A DNA stretch of 64,000 bases from Entonaema liquescens (Eukaryota; Ascomycota; Sordariomycetes; Xylariales; Xylariaceae): positions 62,001-126,000 of the forward strand of contig CADCSX010000012.1 in NCBI GenBank assembly GCA_902805475.1. Direction: 5' to 3'. This document shows positions 31,001 through 46,500 of the stretch, piece after piece. Numbering within the stretch: the first letter of the stretch is position 1; each line of letters opens with the position of its first letter. Under the pieces are notes generated by a model, which worked only from the letters and a program-made list of their open reading frames with translations, had not been told where the DNA came from and ran no database searches. Both the position numbers and the translations under genes were made by a program.

Positions 31001-31602
31001 GACGTTTAATTTAATATTTAGATGGTAATGGAAACTTATATTAAGATAGGGGGTAATTTAAATCAAATATTAAAGATATATTACCATAATAATAAAAAAT
31101 GAAGAATTTGTTATTTAAAGGTTATAATGGCAAAATTCCTTAATAAGAAATATATTAAATTGGAATATTTAAATGGTACTTTATTTAATATAAAATTATA
31201 ATTATATAAAGTAAAAAAGCTTAAAATTTAAGTTATTAATAGGATTTAGGGAATGTTTAAATTAGAAATAGTTACTAGGTTATATAAAATAAATTATTTA
31301 ACAAAAAAAGATATACGTTTTTAAATAAATATTTAAAAATTTAAGAAAATATTAGGGTTAAAGGTAATAATGGTTATAAATAATAATTTAGGTTTAATTA
31401 ATTATTTTTTATATTTTATTCTTTAATAATTATAATACAAAATTTAAGTTAATAAATTAATTAATATATATTTATAAAGTTTACGGAAAGTGAAATTTAA
31501 GATATTAATAGGTTGTTTATAATTAATTTAAAATAATATCATTATAAATATACCTTTTGATTATGTTAAATGTATATTTAAGAATATATATAAATTATAA
31601 TA

Positions 31603-33560
31603 ATGATAGTATTTAAATTAAATATAATTTTTCTTAATATCAATAATATTATAAATTTAGTTTATTTTTAAAATATTCTTAAATTAATAAAAAATAAAAA
31701 TTTAAACGTTTTACTAATTTAAGAAATTAATTTGAAAGAAATTAATAAGGTAATATTAAAGTTTTAAATATTATATTTAATTAAAATTATAAAAAATATA
31801 GGTTTTAAAAAAGATATAACCATTATAATTAATATTAAAAAAGTAATATAGGTTTAAATAATAAAGGAACTTAATAAATATACTTTATATAAAAATATAA
31901 AAAAAAAACTTATAATTAATAGAATTAAGTTTTAAAGTAAAATTATATAAATTGTTAACGTATATGTTTTAATAATATTATTAATAGTAAAAATAAAGTA
32001 GTTTTTAAATTAAATTATAAATCTAATTAATAATAAATTTACTTAAGTATTAAATACTTTAGAAAAGTTATATAATTTTATTAATGGAGATTAGAATATA
32101 TTTAAATTTTTATTAAATAAACAAATTATTTTAAAGATATTAATAAGGAATAATGGTTATAGATTTATTAATGGATAGAAAAAAGTTAATTTTAAAGTTA
32201 AATAATTTTTTTTTTATAAAGAAATAGATTTATTTTGATTAAATAGAATTTTTATAAAAGAAAATTAAATAAAATATATAAAAAAATAAGATATTTTATT
32301 TATATTAATAAAGATAGATTATTATTTTGTTTAAATAATAGTTTAATTTTTTTTAATAGTAAATAAAAGCTTTGGGAGATGGCGTTTACCGTTTAAAGTT
32401 ATATAATTATATAAATATATTAAAGAATATTAAAAAATCTTTAATAAATTAAAAAAAATGGATTATATATTTGGATAGATATGTTATAAATAGGTAATGT
32501 AATATTATTTTAAAATAGATAGGGATTTTTTCCCTAAAATATATTAAAAGAAAAAAATTAATATTTAAAAATTAAAAAAAAAATTAATTAAGAAAAGAAA
32601 AGAAATTTTAAATTTAAAATTTGAAAAATAAATTAAGAATTTAAATATTAAAGAATTAACATTAAATAATTAATGATAAAAGAATTATTTTTATAATATT
32701 TAATAAAGAATGTGTTATTAGGTGAGTTATTAATGTAATATTTTTATTTTAAGGTAAAATTAGATATTATAAATATAGCTATTAAAGCTTTAAAAGATAA
32801 AAACGGTGTTAAGTATATAAAAATCTTAAGAATTTTGGATATTATATATAATTTTTATATAAAATTATATAATTATAAACCGTTAAATATAGTGATTTTG
32901 GAATGGTTTTTGGAAAATATTTTTAAATTAAGTAATAAGGAAATAAATACGCTTATTAAACTTATTTTAAAAAAAAAAAATAAAGGTGGTTATTAAAAAG
33001 GCAACTTTAGGAAGATTATTTAAATATAATAATATCTTTATTAAATTTTATAAAACCTTTATGAAATATTTAAAAAAACGGTATAAAAATGGAAGTTTTA
33101 AATATAGGGTTATAAAAATTTTAACGGAATTTTATAAAGGATTTTAAAAAAAAGATTTAATATTTAAAAATTAGATAAATAGGATTTTGGTAATATTATA
33201 TAAAAAAGGAAATTTAGGACTTTTTAAAAATTATAAATTATTATCTTTAATAAACGTAAATTATAAAATATTTATTTATAAAAATATTAATATAAAAATT
33301 AGTTTAAGTTTTAAAAAAAGTAATTAAAAACTAATAATTAATTTTTTTTTTAAGTAAACTAATAAATAATAATATTAAAATAATATAATAATTAATTTAA
33401 AATTATAAAAATAAGGAGGATAGTATAATTTTTTTTTTTTAAATTAAAAAAAAGTGTATGATAAAGTATTTTATAATTTCCTATAAAAATCAATAAATTC
33501 CTTAAAGACATTAACATTTTTTATTAAAAATAATGTTATTTTAAGATTATTTTATTAAAC
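31603..33560 (+). pseudogene. Tad1-like LINE ORF2 relic (endonuclease + reverse transcriptase)
   Basis: Five landmarks of a non-LTR retrotransposon ORF2 lie in one frame (codon starts at 31,705 + 3n). They are an APE-endonuclease strand read as NVLLI*E (31,705-31,725), VNVYV for the family's VNVYAPN (31,954-31,968), NGD*N for GGDWN (32,083-32,097), KNYKLLSLINVNYKI for the reverse-transcriptase block KNYRPLSLLNVDYKI (from 33,226), and LN*KKVYDKV for LDQEKAYDRV (33,439-33,468). The last form is typical of fungal Tad1-clade LINEs. The stops replace CAA, CAG and TGG codons, exactly the changes RIP makes, and the frame is never lost over 1.76 kb. A candidate start ATG is at 31,603. The similarity fades after about 33,560, before the catalytic FADD block, where the strand bias also reverses, so the 3' half is missing or interrupted. 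An ORF1 upstream (30,900-31,600) is likely but not proven. Confidence 0.85.
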
Positions 33561-36500
33561 TTATAATATAAATTATTTAAAATTATAATTGTTAATAATT
33601 ATATATAAATATTATTATAAATTAATAATTTTATAATTTTACCTTATTACTTTAAATTAAATTTAATATTTTCTAACTATAATAATAGATATTTATGTAT
33701 GTTTTAAAATATTTTAATTGTTTAAATTTTAATTAATTGATTAATATTAATTTTAAAAAAATGCGATTATATTTTATAAAATTATTTTAGAAGTAATTTA
33801 TAATTAAAAAATAATAATCTATAAATAAACGTTAATAATTTTTAAATAATAATGGGGTAATTTATAAATAAAGATATTTTTATATTATTTTTTTTTAATA
33901 TTAATATTTTTAATAAAAGTTATTTATATACTTTTAATTAGTGTAATTACGTATATTTAATAGTATTAGTTTTGTAAATAAATAATTTAAATTAAAAAAA
34001 ATATTATTAAATAATAAAATAATGCGTGTTATGCATATTACCAACAACATTAAATATTTAAATACAATCAATTTCTTATATAAATATAAATTTAAAGTAA
34101 AATCTAACATTACTTATAATATTTAATTTTATTTTTCTTTAATTAAGAATAAAAACGTAGCGTTTTAAAAATATTTATTTTTTATTATTTACATTATAAA
34201 ATTTAAAAAATTATAAAACCATATCATTTTAATAATAATTTTAATTATTAGTTATTTATAAATGTTTAATAAAGTAATTTATATTATAAGTTTAATAAGG
34301 TAATTTTGAAATAATATTACTTTTTATTAAATAAACTTACATTTTATATAAAAATATTAAAATTAAACTTTTTATAAATAAATATTTTAAAAAATTAATA
34401 AAGGTTTTAAATAGAATAAAATAAAGTAATTTAATTAATTACCTTTTTTTTATTATAAAGATAAAAGTGTTAATTAAAAAAATTACAATTTACTTAAACA
34501 TTATTAAAATAAACTTAAAAACTATAATTTTAAAAACGTTAATATATATTAATAATATAATAATAATTTTATAAAATTAAATAAAAGTTATTTTAGTAAA
34601 AAGGATATTTAACTTATTTAATTAAGTAAATGGTTTAAAAATAAATTAAAATAAATTATATTTAATGAAGATTAAAGGTTATTTTAAAATTTAATTAAAT
34701 AGGATAAAAACCTTTATAATAAAAGATTTTTATAAATACTTGGAAATATTTATTAATATTAAAAATAACCATATTAAAGTATTAAAAAATTATTAAGTAA
34801 AAATAATAGTTAAATATTAAAAAATAAAAGACTTTTATTTTAAATATTTTTTTTTAATAAAAAAACAAATCTAAATAATAAACTTTTTAATTATATTATA
34901 AATATAATATTAAATTAAATTTCTTAATATATGATTATATAAAAAAAACTTTAAATAAAAATATTAAAAAATGGTTTAAAACGGTAAATAATATAAAAAA
35001 AGTATTTTTAAAGTAAAAATTTTAATATATATTATAATTAAAAAAGTAATTATTTATTTAAATTTATATTAAGCATAATTAACAAAATGTTTATTTATAA
35101 ATAAAACTTAAATCCGAATATTAATATTTTATTTTATAATAAAGTATCCATGAATATAATAGTTATTTAAAAATTTTTTATAATTATAAAATTTTAAATG
35201 GTTTTACTTAAAATGGAAATTAATAATAAAGAAAAGTAAAGATAAATATATTTATATAAAAAAGCTTAAAACCCTTGAAAATGTATTAAATATATTTTTT
35301 TAATATTATAATAAAATAAGTAAAACCTTAAAAATAAAAATAAAAAAATAAAGATTAAGAATTTAATTAAAATTATAAGAGATGGGTTATAAAATAATTA
35401 GAGATATTTAGGATATTAAAAAAAATTATCTAATAAACTTTTAAGATAATTTTTATAAAATATTTCGAAAACTTAAAAAACCATATAATTTTTTTAAAAT
35501 ATTATTTTAAAAGAATAAAAAAACTTATTCTTAAATATTAAATAATGGATAAGGATAAAAAAACCGTTTTACCATATATTAATAGGAAATAAAAATAACT
35601 TTATAAATAATTTAAATTTTATTTAAATTTATAAGATGTTTTTAAAAAACTAAATAAATAAAGAATAAACTTGTGGTGATAATATTAAAAATATAGTTAA
35701 AATATATTAAAGATGTTTTAGTAAAATATTAATAAAGTCCCAAATTTAAAAAGCAATTAAAACGAAATTTTACGTATTTAAAATTGGAAATTTATTATGG
35801 AAACTCTTATATAAAATAATATTAATAAATACGGAATTATCATAAAAATCATAAAAGGAATAACATTACTTTATTAATAAGTTAAATTACTTTATAAGTT
35901 ATATTTAAATTGAATATATTATAGTAAAAGAAATTTAACAAAGATTTTTTAAAATATAAAAAGTTTTTAAAAAGGAAAACTTATTTATACCGTATAATTT
36001 TAAAGAATTAATGGTTTTAATGATTATAGCATTAAAAAACGTAAACGATGGTATTTTAAAAAAATGGTTAATTTATTACTAAACGGCAATATAATCTTTA
36101 TGATTAATATATTTAAGTTATTTTTTTTAAAATTCTTATAGTTTTTAAACCTTTTAAAAAGCCATTAAATATTTTAAAAAAATATTTTAAAATAAGATAA
36201 TATTAAACCGTATTTTATTTTTAAATAAACGATATTAAAATAAGGAGCAAAACGGGAAAATCTTTTATTTTATATAAAGGATATAATTGAAAAATATTAA
36301 TAATTAAGTAAGTATTTAAGTAAATATTACTTTTTTAATGGTTAAAGTATATAAATATATAATATTTTTTTAATAAATATTAAGTTAAAATTTCTTAATA
36401 ACGTTTTTTTTTAAAATTTTTAAATATAAATAATTGTTATATAAATGTATTTATTAATATTCCTAATTATTAAATTTCTATTTAATATATAAATTAGTTA

Positions 36501-37999
36501 ATTTACTAATATTTTTCTTGATTTTTTATTAAAATAAATTAAACAACAACGTTACAAATGCCATTTATTGTATTTTACCGATTTTAAATAATGTATACGT
36601 AATTATTTACATTTTTATAATTTCCAACTTTTAAATAATTATTATGTGTTTTAATATTTTTGGTATACAATTATTTATTTTGTTTTAGATATTAAGGAAA
36701 ATGTTAAATAATATTATTGTTATTGTTTTTTTTTAAAAATAACAAGTTAATTTTATCTTAGTTTATATTTTAAGAAATTGTTTATAAGTTAATATTAAAT
36801 TAATTTTAGAAGTTAAGTTAAGTATATAAATAATAAGGTTAAAATTAATTTTAATGTTAAAATTTATAAGGTTTTAAGTAATTTTAAATGGTATATTATA
36901 ATTATAAGTATTTAAATCTTTAAATAAATAACCTTTATTTTATATTATTAAATTAAAAAAATAAAGTATTTAATTAAGAATTTTTAAATTTAGATAAAAA
37001 GATAATTTAAATTAAATGGGTAAATATATATAATAAAATTATAAAAATTATTAAATTTAAAATGTTATTAATATTTATAACGTTTTATAATTTTACCGAA
37101 ATAATTATATTTAAATTAATAAGTATAAATCCGGATTAGTAATTTTTACAATAATATAATGGAGTAAATGTAATAAATAATATTGTTTTGGTATAAAAAT
37201 ATTAAAAAAAAATAAAAAAAAAATTACGTTAAAAAGTTTATATAAGTTATAATAAAAGTTTTATATATTAAATAAAAATTATATTTATATTTATTATTTT
37301 TATAAAAATAATTATTTAAATGATATTAACATCTTTTATATAATTTATAATAATTTTTATTTTTATATTATTATATAATATATTTGGAAAATCATAACAA
37401 TACATAATTATTAACGTTTTAAAGCCAAAATATAATATTTAATGTATATGATATTTAAAATATGATAATTGTTTAATAATGATTAAAATTTATATTTTAT
37501 TTAATATGGAATTTAAGTAAGTTTCGGTTAAACTTGGATAAAATCCTATATAAATTTATACATAATAACTAATTTATTATTATATAAATGATTATTTTAT
37601 TAATTTTTTATATATATATTTAAATATTTTAATTCCGAAACTTATTTTATTATTATATAATATTAATTTTATTTATATAAGTTTAATGATATATACGTAA
37701 AAAAATATTATACATTCATTTAAAAATAAAATAAAATTAATAATTTTTTTAAAGTATTTCAATACATTTAAAAAATTTATAAAAATTTATAAAATTTTAT
37801 TATTTTTTTTTTCTTTTTAATATATAATAATTAATAAAAATCCTTAAAATTTAATATATTATTTTTAATTTTTTTTAATTCTTTAATTACTTAATTTACA
37901 AAATTTTATTATTATTATTATTATTTTTTAATTTGGAACTTTTTTATAAAACGTAATAAAATTTAATATAATTATATATAATTATTAATATTAATAATA

Positions 38000-40900
38000 A
38001 GTATATTATTCTTTTTTTTTAATTTACTTAATACTTTCCAATACCTATAAAAAAAGAATATTAATAACTTAAATAAGTTTTTTAAATGAGTTTTATAAAA
38101 GTTACGGTTTTTAATTCTTTTTTTTTTTTTTTATTTTTTAATTTTTTATATCATTTATTTTTCTATATTCTTTTATAAATAATAATAACCCCCAACTCTT
38201 TTAATTTTTTGCAATGGATTATATATTTTAAATTTTTTTCTTTTTTATTTTTTAAATATAATATATAAATGTGGTTTACTTTTAAATAATTGTGGTTAAA
38301 CTTATTTTAATATTGTTTATAATCCCCGTACGTTAAGATGGTTTTAAAGGTACTATTTTAGAATTTTTTTAAAAGTAATTAATACTTGTAATTTCGATTT
38401 AAGTTTATATTTAATTTTTATTATTGAGAAATTGTTTAATATTTTACCCTTTTATGTATTTATTAATTAATATATTGTTATGAATAGTTTTTATAATATT
38501 ATTAAAATATTATTTTAAATATTTTAAATGATTATTATATTATTTATATATAAAATTATTTTTAATTCGGGAATTACTTTTTATATTTTTATAAGTTACT
38601 TAAATTTTTCTTACATTTTTACCTTAAGATATTTTTTTTAATGCTATTTTTAATGTTAATAAATAACTTTCATAAATTATATTTAATTAATAAATATACT
38701 TATATTTTATTTTTTTTAATGCCATTTCCGTTATGGTAATGTTTATAATAATAAATAAGGTGTTTTTTAATAATGTTTTCTTTATTAAAAGTATTTTTTT
38801 AATTACTTTAAATAATGCTTTTTATATTAATATTATATATTCTTTTAATTAAGTATTTATAAATATTATATATATACCATTTATTTTTTTGGATATATTT
38901 TCCCGGCTTTTATATTATGCTTTAATACCACATAATAATATTAATTATAAAACCGTATAAATTATTTTATACAAGTTATTTATTAAAGGTTTTTTAATTA
39001 TTACTAAAAAACCCTTAATATAATTAATTATCTTTATTATTTTTAATGGTTTTATTTTTTAATTAATTTTATATTTTAATTTTTTATATAAATAAACTTT
39101 TAACCATCGTATAGTTGGAAGTGCTTTTATAACTTTAAATTTAAATAAAAAAATCGATCTTACCCTTTTTTTTAATTATTTTACTTAATATTTTTTTTTA
39201 ATGTTTTTTTAAAAGTTAAATTTATTATATTAATTATATATCTTTATTTGTTAAGTAGTTTTTTAAGGATTTTAAAGTTATAAATTACTTAACTTAATAT
39301 TATTTTAGTTTTTAATTATATATCATAATTAAAATAAAAATAATTATTAATATATATTTATATAAAATCTTTATACTTAATATATTTATTAATAACACTT
39401 TATTAATAAATGTAAATCTTTTTTATAAAAATATTTAATATAATATTTATAAATTTTTATTAATAATATATGTAAATATATTAATTATTTTAGTTTTTAA
39501 GGATTTATAATGGTTTTATTTTTTATTTATGATATTATTTATTTAATAAATTAATACCATATATATTTATATATTCTTTACATATCTTTTATTTATTAAT
39601 AATAATAATAAACTTTACTTTATTAATTAATATTTTTAATAAAATATTTATTATTATAAGAAATATGGGGGTATAAATTATTAATTCTTTAATAAAATCC
39701 ACCATTTTTTTATCTTTTTTGGAAGAATATTACGTAATATCTTATAATAATAAGATTATTAATTTTATAAAACCAATTTTAATAATATTTAAAATAATTT
39801 TATATACTTAATAAATGTAAATATATTAAAAGATACAATATATAAATTATATTTATATATTAACTTAATTTATTTATTTTATAAATAAAAAAGAAATCTT
39901 TTTTATATATATATTTTATATTAAAATACCATATATTAAATAATCTTTTAACCATTTATTTCAATAATTAAATCATATAGTAAAATCAATTTCTTTTAAT
40001 ATAAAATTATTTTTTAAAGTTAATAATAATTAGATTTTAATAATTATTATATTTAAGAAATTTTTTAATTTATTATTTATAATAATTAATTTCATATAAC
40101 TTAAAAACATATTTCCTTTTATTAACATTATAATTAATATTACAATATAACCAATATTTAAATAAAAGACATTATTTATTATTAATATTATAAAAAGGAT
40201 ATTTAAAAAATTTAAAATTAAAACGTTTTTATTTTTATAAATTATACCCCATACTTTATATTTAATTCTATATAAAATAATATAATAAATTATATTATTA
40301 CCTCCATTAATATAACCTAAATATCTTAATTACCATATTAAATTTTTTGTATTAAAATTTCTTTTTATATAAATTTATAATAATATATATTTAAAAAAAG
40401 TACTTAATATATTTATATTTATTAATTTCTTACGTTAATATTATATATTTAGAAATATTTTAAATTTACTTATAATTATTACTTTATTTTTTAATAAATA
40501 TATAATATTTTTAATTAAATATTTTATTAAATTACGGAAATAATAATAATATTTAAAATTTGTGATTTAAAAATTTAAATTTAAATCAAGTTTATTTAAT
40601 TTTTACTATATTTTATATTTTTAACTTATAAATTTTTATATTATATTAAAACATTTTAAAAGTAAAACATAGAATATAAAAGTATAATATTTATTAATAT
40701 TTATTATTTTGTTTTTTAAGTAACATTTAAAATAATTAAATATTATTTAAATACGGAATTTCCTATTTATATTATTTTTCCTAATTTTTTCCTTTATTTC
40801 GTTTATTTTTTATTATTATTATTCTTTATTATAATTGGAATAATTATTATAATAATTAACATATTAATATTTAAATTCATATTTTATTTTTTATTAACAT

Positions 40901-43400
40901 TTTTATTTAATTTAAACTTTTATTTATTTATTTTTTATACTTTTTTTTTATTTTTTAATTTAATACTTTTTTATAATATAAACTCTTTAATTAAAGAATT
41001 TTATTTTTATTAATTATACTAAAAATAATACATTTCCTATTAATATTTTATTTATTTAAAATTAGTTTTTATTAAATAATACATTTATTTATATTTATAT
41101 TTTCTGTTAGGCGGTTATTAAATTTAGTTTTAATTGCGGAAACTTTTTAAATATTTAAATTAATTTATTAAATGTTAAAAGTTTAAATTGGACTATTTAT
41201 AGCAGTTAAAACATAAATAAGGAAAAAAAAAAACCATATTATTTAATAATATTATTAAAGTTTTTTTATAATATAAATATATTTGTTTTTTAAATAAAAT
41301 ATTTACTAATTATTTATATATATTAGATATTTTATGACATTATATTTAATATTTTATGGTTTAATTAAATGATTTAATTAATTAACTCGATATTTTTTAT
41401 TTTATAAATTTAAAAAAAATATATATTTAAAATAAAAAAAGTAAAAAATATTAATATATTAAAAAATTTTAAAATAATAATAAAATAAGTACGGATAAAA
41501 ATATTTAAAGTATAATATTAATTATTTTATGGATTTTTTAATATAATAAATATTAATATAAATAAATATTTAACAACGCCCTTAATTTATATGTTTTTAC
41601 CTTTTAAAAATAAATTTATTTAACTAATAATTAATATTTTATTATTCTTATTAATATTTAATAATTAATAAAAATATTTTATATAAATCTTTCCATTATA
41701 AAAATTATAAAAATATAATAATTTACTATTTTTAATAAAACTTTTATATATTATTTCTTTCTCTTTTATAAAGGGTATTAAGAGTGGGTAATATTAATTC
41801 TTTAATCTAAATAAAATATTAAAGATATATTAATAAATTACTTAAATTATTAAGTTAAGATTAATGAAAAGATTTTCTATTTAAACATTAATATTTAACG
41901 GATTAAAGTTTATATTAAACTACTTATTACTTTAATGTAATAATAAGTAATAAAATATTAAAATAATAATATTATTAAAAAAAAATAGTTATATAAGAAA
42001 TTATATAAATTAAGAAATTTTTTATTTTTATTTTTAATTTTATTAATAATTAATATTTTTTTTATATAATATAAACCATTAATTATAAATTTTATTAAGT
42101 GGTTTCAATTTTATAACTTAAAATTTAAACCATTATTTATAATGGATATGTAATATTTTAAAAATTAATATTTATTAAATTAATATTTTTATTAACTTTT
42201 AAAATATAAATTTTACAACCCCCTTTTTAAATTTTTAAAACAATATATTATTATTATTATTATTATTAAAATTATTATTAATAATAAATATAATTATTTC
42301 GTTAATATATTTAAAATTTGGATAATTTTTTATAAAAATAATAAAATAATTTTTATTAATAATTTCTTTTGCGTTTTTCCTAAAAATAATGTTCTATAAT
42401 ATTTTCATAAAATTAAATATAATTTAACCTAAATATTTATTTTAAACCTAAAATTATATAAAATATTTAAAAGAAAAATAATTATTTTTATAAACTTTTT
42501 TTTTATATAAAAAAGAAAAATTATTAATAAATATAAAGTTATTAAACTTAATTTAAAAATATATTTAATATCTTTAAACAATATTATCTAAAATATTTAA
42601 TATTTTATTTTATTTTAAAAATAAGTTTAAAATTAAATTAATGTAAAAAAATAAATAAAAATTAATTTAAATAAAATCTATTAATATTAATAAATACCTT
42701 AAATAATTAAATTTTAATAATAAATATAAAATAAAAAGTATATATATTTTAACGTTTTTATAAATATTATAAATAAAATACTTAATATAATATTTTAGTA
42801 TAATATATTTTACTTATTAAAAAATCATAATATAAATATTATTTATTATTTAATAAACTAATTATATTTTTCTAATAATTTTAATATTATAAAATTTAAC
42901 TATTTCATATCGTCATATATAATATTTATAAACGTTACAAAAAAATGTTTATTTTTTTTAATTAAATCTCAAATTTAAAATAATAAAATTTTATATCCTA
43001 TATTATTATAAAAGTATTAAATATTATTAATATATTAAATTATAATTTTATTCTTAAAATAAAATTTATATATTAATTTATTATATAATCATTAATATAT
43101 ATTATATATTAATTTTATTTAAATACCACTTAATATTTTCATTTGGTAATATAAATTTTTATATTTAAAAATTAAATAAAAATTTAAAATAAATTAAAAT
43201 TTAGAAAATTTATAAAATATATTATTTTTAAAATTTTAAAAACCCCTTTAATCTCTAATATAATTAATAATTTTAAGAAAAAAGATAATATTTTTTTTAT
43301 TAATATATATATTTAATTTTAAATTTTAAATAATACATATCCCATAATCATTATAAATATTTAAAATATATAATTTTAATTTTTCTTTAAGAATTGGAAT
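38000..43400 (-). mobile_element. unidentified relics with minus-strand bias
   Basis: Here the plus strand retains more C than G, the reverse of 30,900-33,500 and 43,600-46,900. Elements in this segment were therefore probably encoded on the minus strand. I translated parts of the reverse complement and found no motif I trust. Boundaries are approximate. Confidence 0.3.
42248..42268. repeat. (TTA)n microsatellite
   Basis: Seven TTA triplets in a row inside the AT block. Confidence 0.7.
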
Positions 43401-43599
43401 TGGGAAATATTTCTAAAATATATTATTAAATTTAAAATTAAGATTTAAATGATATAATATATATTAATTTTAATATATTAAAATAAAAAATATTAATAAA
43501 GTTTTATTTTAAAAAACATATAAAATGTATGTTATTTTAGTAATATTTATAATATTTAAATTAAAAATATAAAATTATAAATTATAAGTAATTAGTGGA

Positions 43600-46500
43600 A
43601 ATTAATATGTTTCGTTATTAAAAAAGGAATTTTTTAAAAATAAACCTATATTATTTTAAATTAAATTTAATTAAATAAATAATAATAAAGTTTTAAATAA
43701 TATAAAAATAAATAAATGAAATTTATTTTAATGTAAATTATATATTAAATATTTATAAATTTTTTTTTATAATAAATAAGAAATATTTATTTTATTAAAT
43801 ATATTATATTATTTATTATAGTAAATAATATAATAAATAATAATATAATAAAATGGTTATATATTAAAATATATATGATTAATAACGTTATATATTATGT
43901 ATTATTATTTTAAAATGTAAAATAAAAAACGAAAAAATAATAAAATAAATTAAAATATTTAAAAATTAAATATATATTTTAAAAAGTTTTATTAATGTAT
44001 AATATTTTTATATATAAATTATTAACTAATTTAATAAATATTAATATATTTAATTAAATGATGGTAGGATTAAATATTAAAAATAATTATAAAAGATTAA
44101 AAATTGTATATTTTAAATATATAAAATAGATATAACGATATAGGATATTTTTTACTTTTTTATAAAAATAAATTAATATATTTTATTAAAATTTATAAAT
44201 TAAATAAAATAATAATATAAATAGGAAATATAATAATAAATTTAACGGAAAATATAAAGTTTTTAAAGGTATAATTAAATAAGAAGTTAAAATAAATGAG
44301 GTATTAATGAATAATAAAAATAAAAATAAAAAAATAATAATTTATTTTTTTAAAGTTAATAATGTTTATATAGGGGTATAATTTTTTAAAAACAAAAAAA
44401 ATATATATGAAAATTAAAAAAAATATAATAATATATGGAATAATAATGTAATATATATTAAATAAAAATAATAAAACACGTAAAATCGTAATTAAATTAA
44501 AGAAAATCCAATTAATGTATTTTCGGAAAATAATAAAAGTATATAAAGTAACGTTAGTGAAATATATAAAAAGTAAAATAAGTTATTTTTTATTAAATTT
44601 ATATTTAAATAAAAAAATAATAAAATTAGAAAAGAAAAACGGTAATAAAAATAATTTTATAAAAAGGATAGGGTAAAATATTTAAGAATGGTTTTAAGGA
44701 TTATAAATATAGGGCTATTATTTGATAAGGAAGGGTAAGGGTAAGTTAAAAGGTTTTTTTATTATTACTTCGACGTAAAAATTAAGTAAAAAAAATTTAC
44801 GGGTTAAAAAAAAATAGATAAAGTTTTAAAAAAGAAATTATTTTTTAAAGGAAATAATATTATAAGAGTGGAAAATAGAATAGGATTAAGGATATAATTA
44901 AAATATAATTACATTGAAATTATTTTTAAAAAAGAAATAATTAAAAAAAATTTATAAATTATTAAAAAAATATAAAGTATTAATATTAATTTAAATATAT
45001 ACAAAAAAAATAGGTTTAAAAGTATTTTTATTTAAACGAGTTATGTTAAGAGTAAAAACGCTAAAATATTAATGTAAATAAAAAAAAATGGTGTATTATG
45101 TAATAATAAAATGCTTTAAATTTGTAATATAAAAAGAGAAATTTCGTAATAAATTAACGCCGAAAATATTTAGTTTATAACGTAATTATAAAAAAATAAT
45201 GGAAAATAATAAAGAAATAAAATAAATAATTTAGTAATTTTTAAAATTAAAAGTTTTATTTATATATAATTTAATAATAAGTTTAATAAAAAAAGAAAAA
45301 ATATAAAAGTTGAAATTTAAAGAAAATTTAATTATAATATAATGGATATAAATTGGAGTAAATATTTATAAAGTTGTTATAGTAAAGTTATAAAGGTGGA
45401 TAATTTAAAGGTTTTTTAACGTTAACGTAATTTATTATTTAATTTTAAAAAAATCGTTAAAAAAAATATTAGTTTTAAAAGGATTATTGTTTCCATTAAC
45501 ATTATTATTATTAATAGATTTAAATTTATTTAATGTGTTAAAGATGATGTTATTTAATTTTTTTTTTTTAAGATTATGTAAGTTTAATAATTTAAGATAA
45601 AAGGGTATTTTTTTAAAAAAGAAAAAATATAAATTTATTATAATTTAGGTACGTTTTTTATTAATTTTTTAATAAGTACGGTAAAAGTTTTAAAATAAAA
45701 TATATATTTTACGATAACTTATTAAAAAAATTTATAATCTTTAAATAAAAAAATAATTATTATTTATTTAAAAATTAAAAAAAATAAATTAATGTAAAAA
45801 ATAAAAAAGTAAATGGATAAAATAAATTTTATTATAATTAAAACGATAATATACTTTAAAAATTATATTTTATTAATATTATAATTAAACTTAATGTTAT
45901 TTATATTTTTATTAATTTATAGAACGGTAGGGAAATATAATTTTAAAAGTATATTATTTTTTAATTATAATAAATTTATATATAAATTATTTTATAATAA
46001 TAGTGAAATGTAATTAAATCTTTTTTAAAATTTTATAATATAAAAAAACTGTTTTAATTTAAATTTTAAAAGGTATTTAACTTTAAATATTATTAAAAAA
46101 GGTTATAAAAAAAATTAAAAGATAAATTAAAATATTTAAATTTTTAATTATATTATTAAACCTTTAAAAAAAAAATTAATATAAATTAATTAAATAAGTG
46201 CGAATTAAAGATTAGGAAGAATAAAAAAAAAACGTACCTAAATATATTTCGTAATTATTTTAATGTAATAATAATAAGTTTATTAATTAAAAGATGTTAT
46301 TAAATAATTTATACGAAAAAAGAGATTTAACTTACATTTAAAACGGGTATAAATTAAACGGAAATAAAGTATATAAAGATAAAAATAACGGTAATAATTT
46401 AAATATTTAAAAAATATATAATTTTATAAAAAAATAAAATCGTTATTATTATTACTATTATTACTTAAAGTAATAAATTAATAATAAGGTATAATTAAAA

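Noticed and set aside
31081..31140. CCHC zinc knuckle of a LINE ORF1
   Set aside because: A TGT codon and a GGTTATAATGGC phrase hint at it, but cysteine and histidine spacing cannot be restored by RIP-type changes alone.
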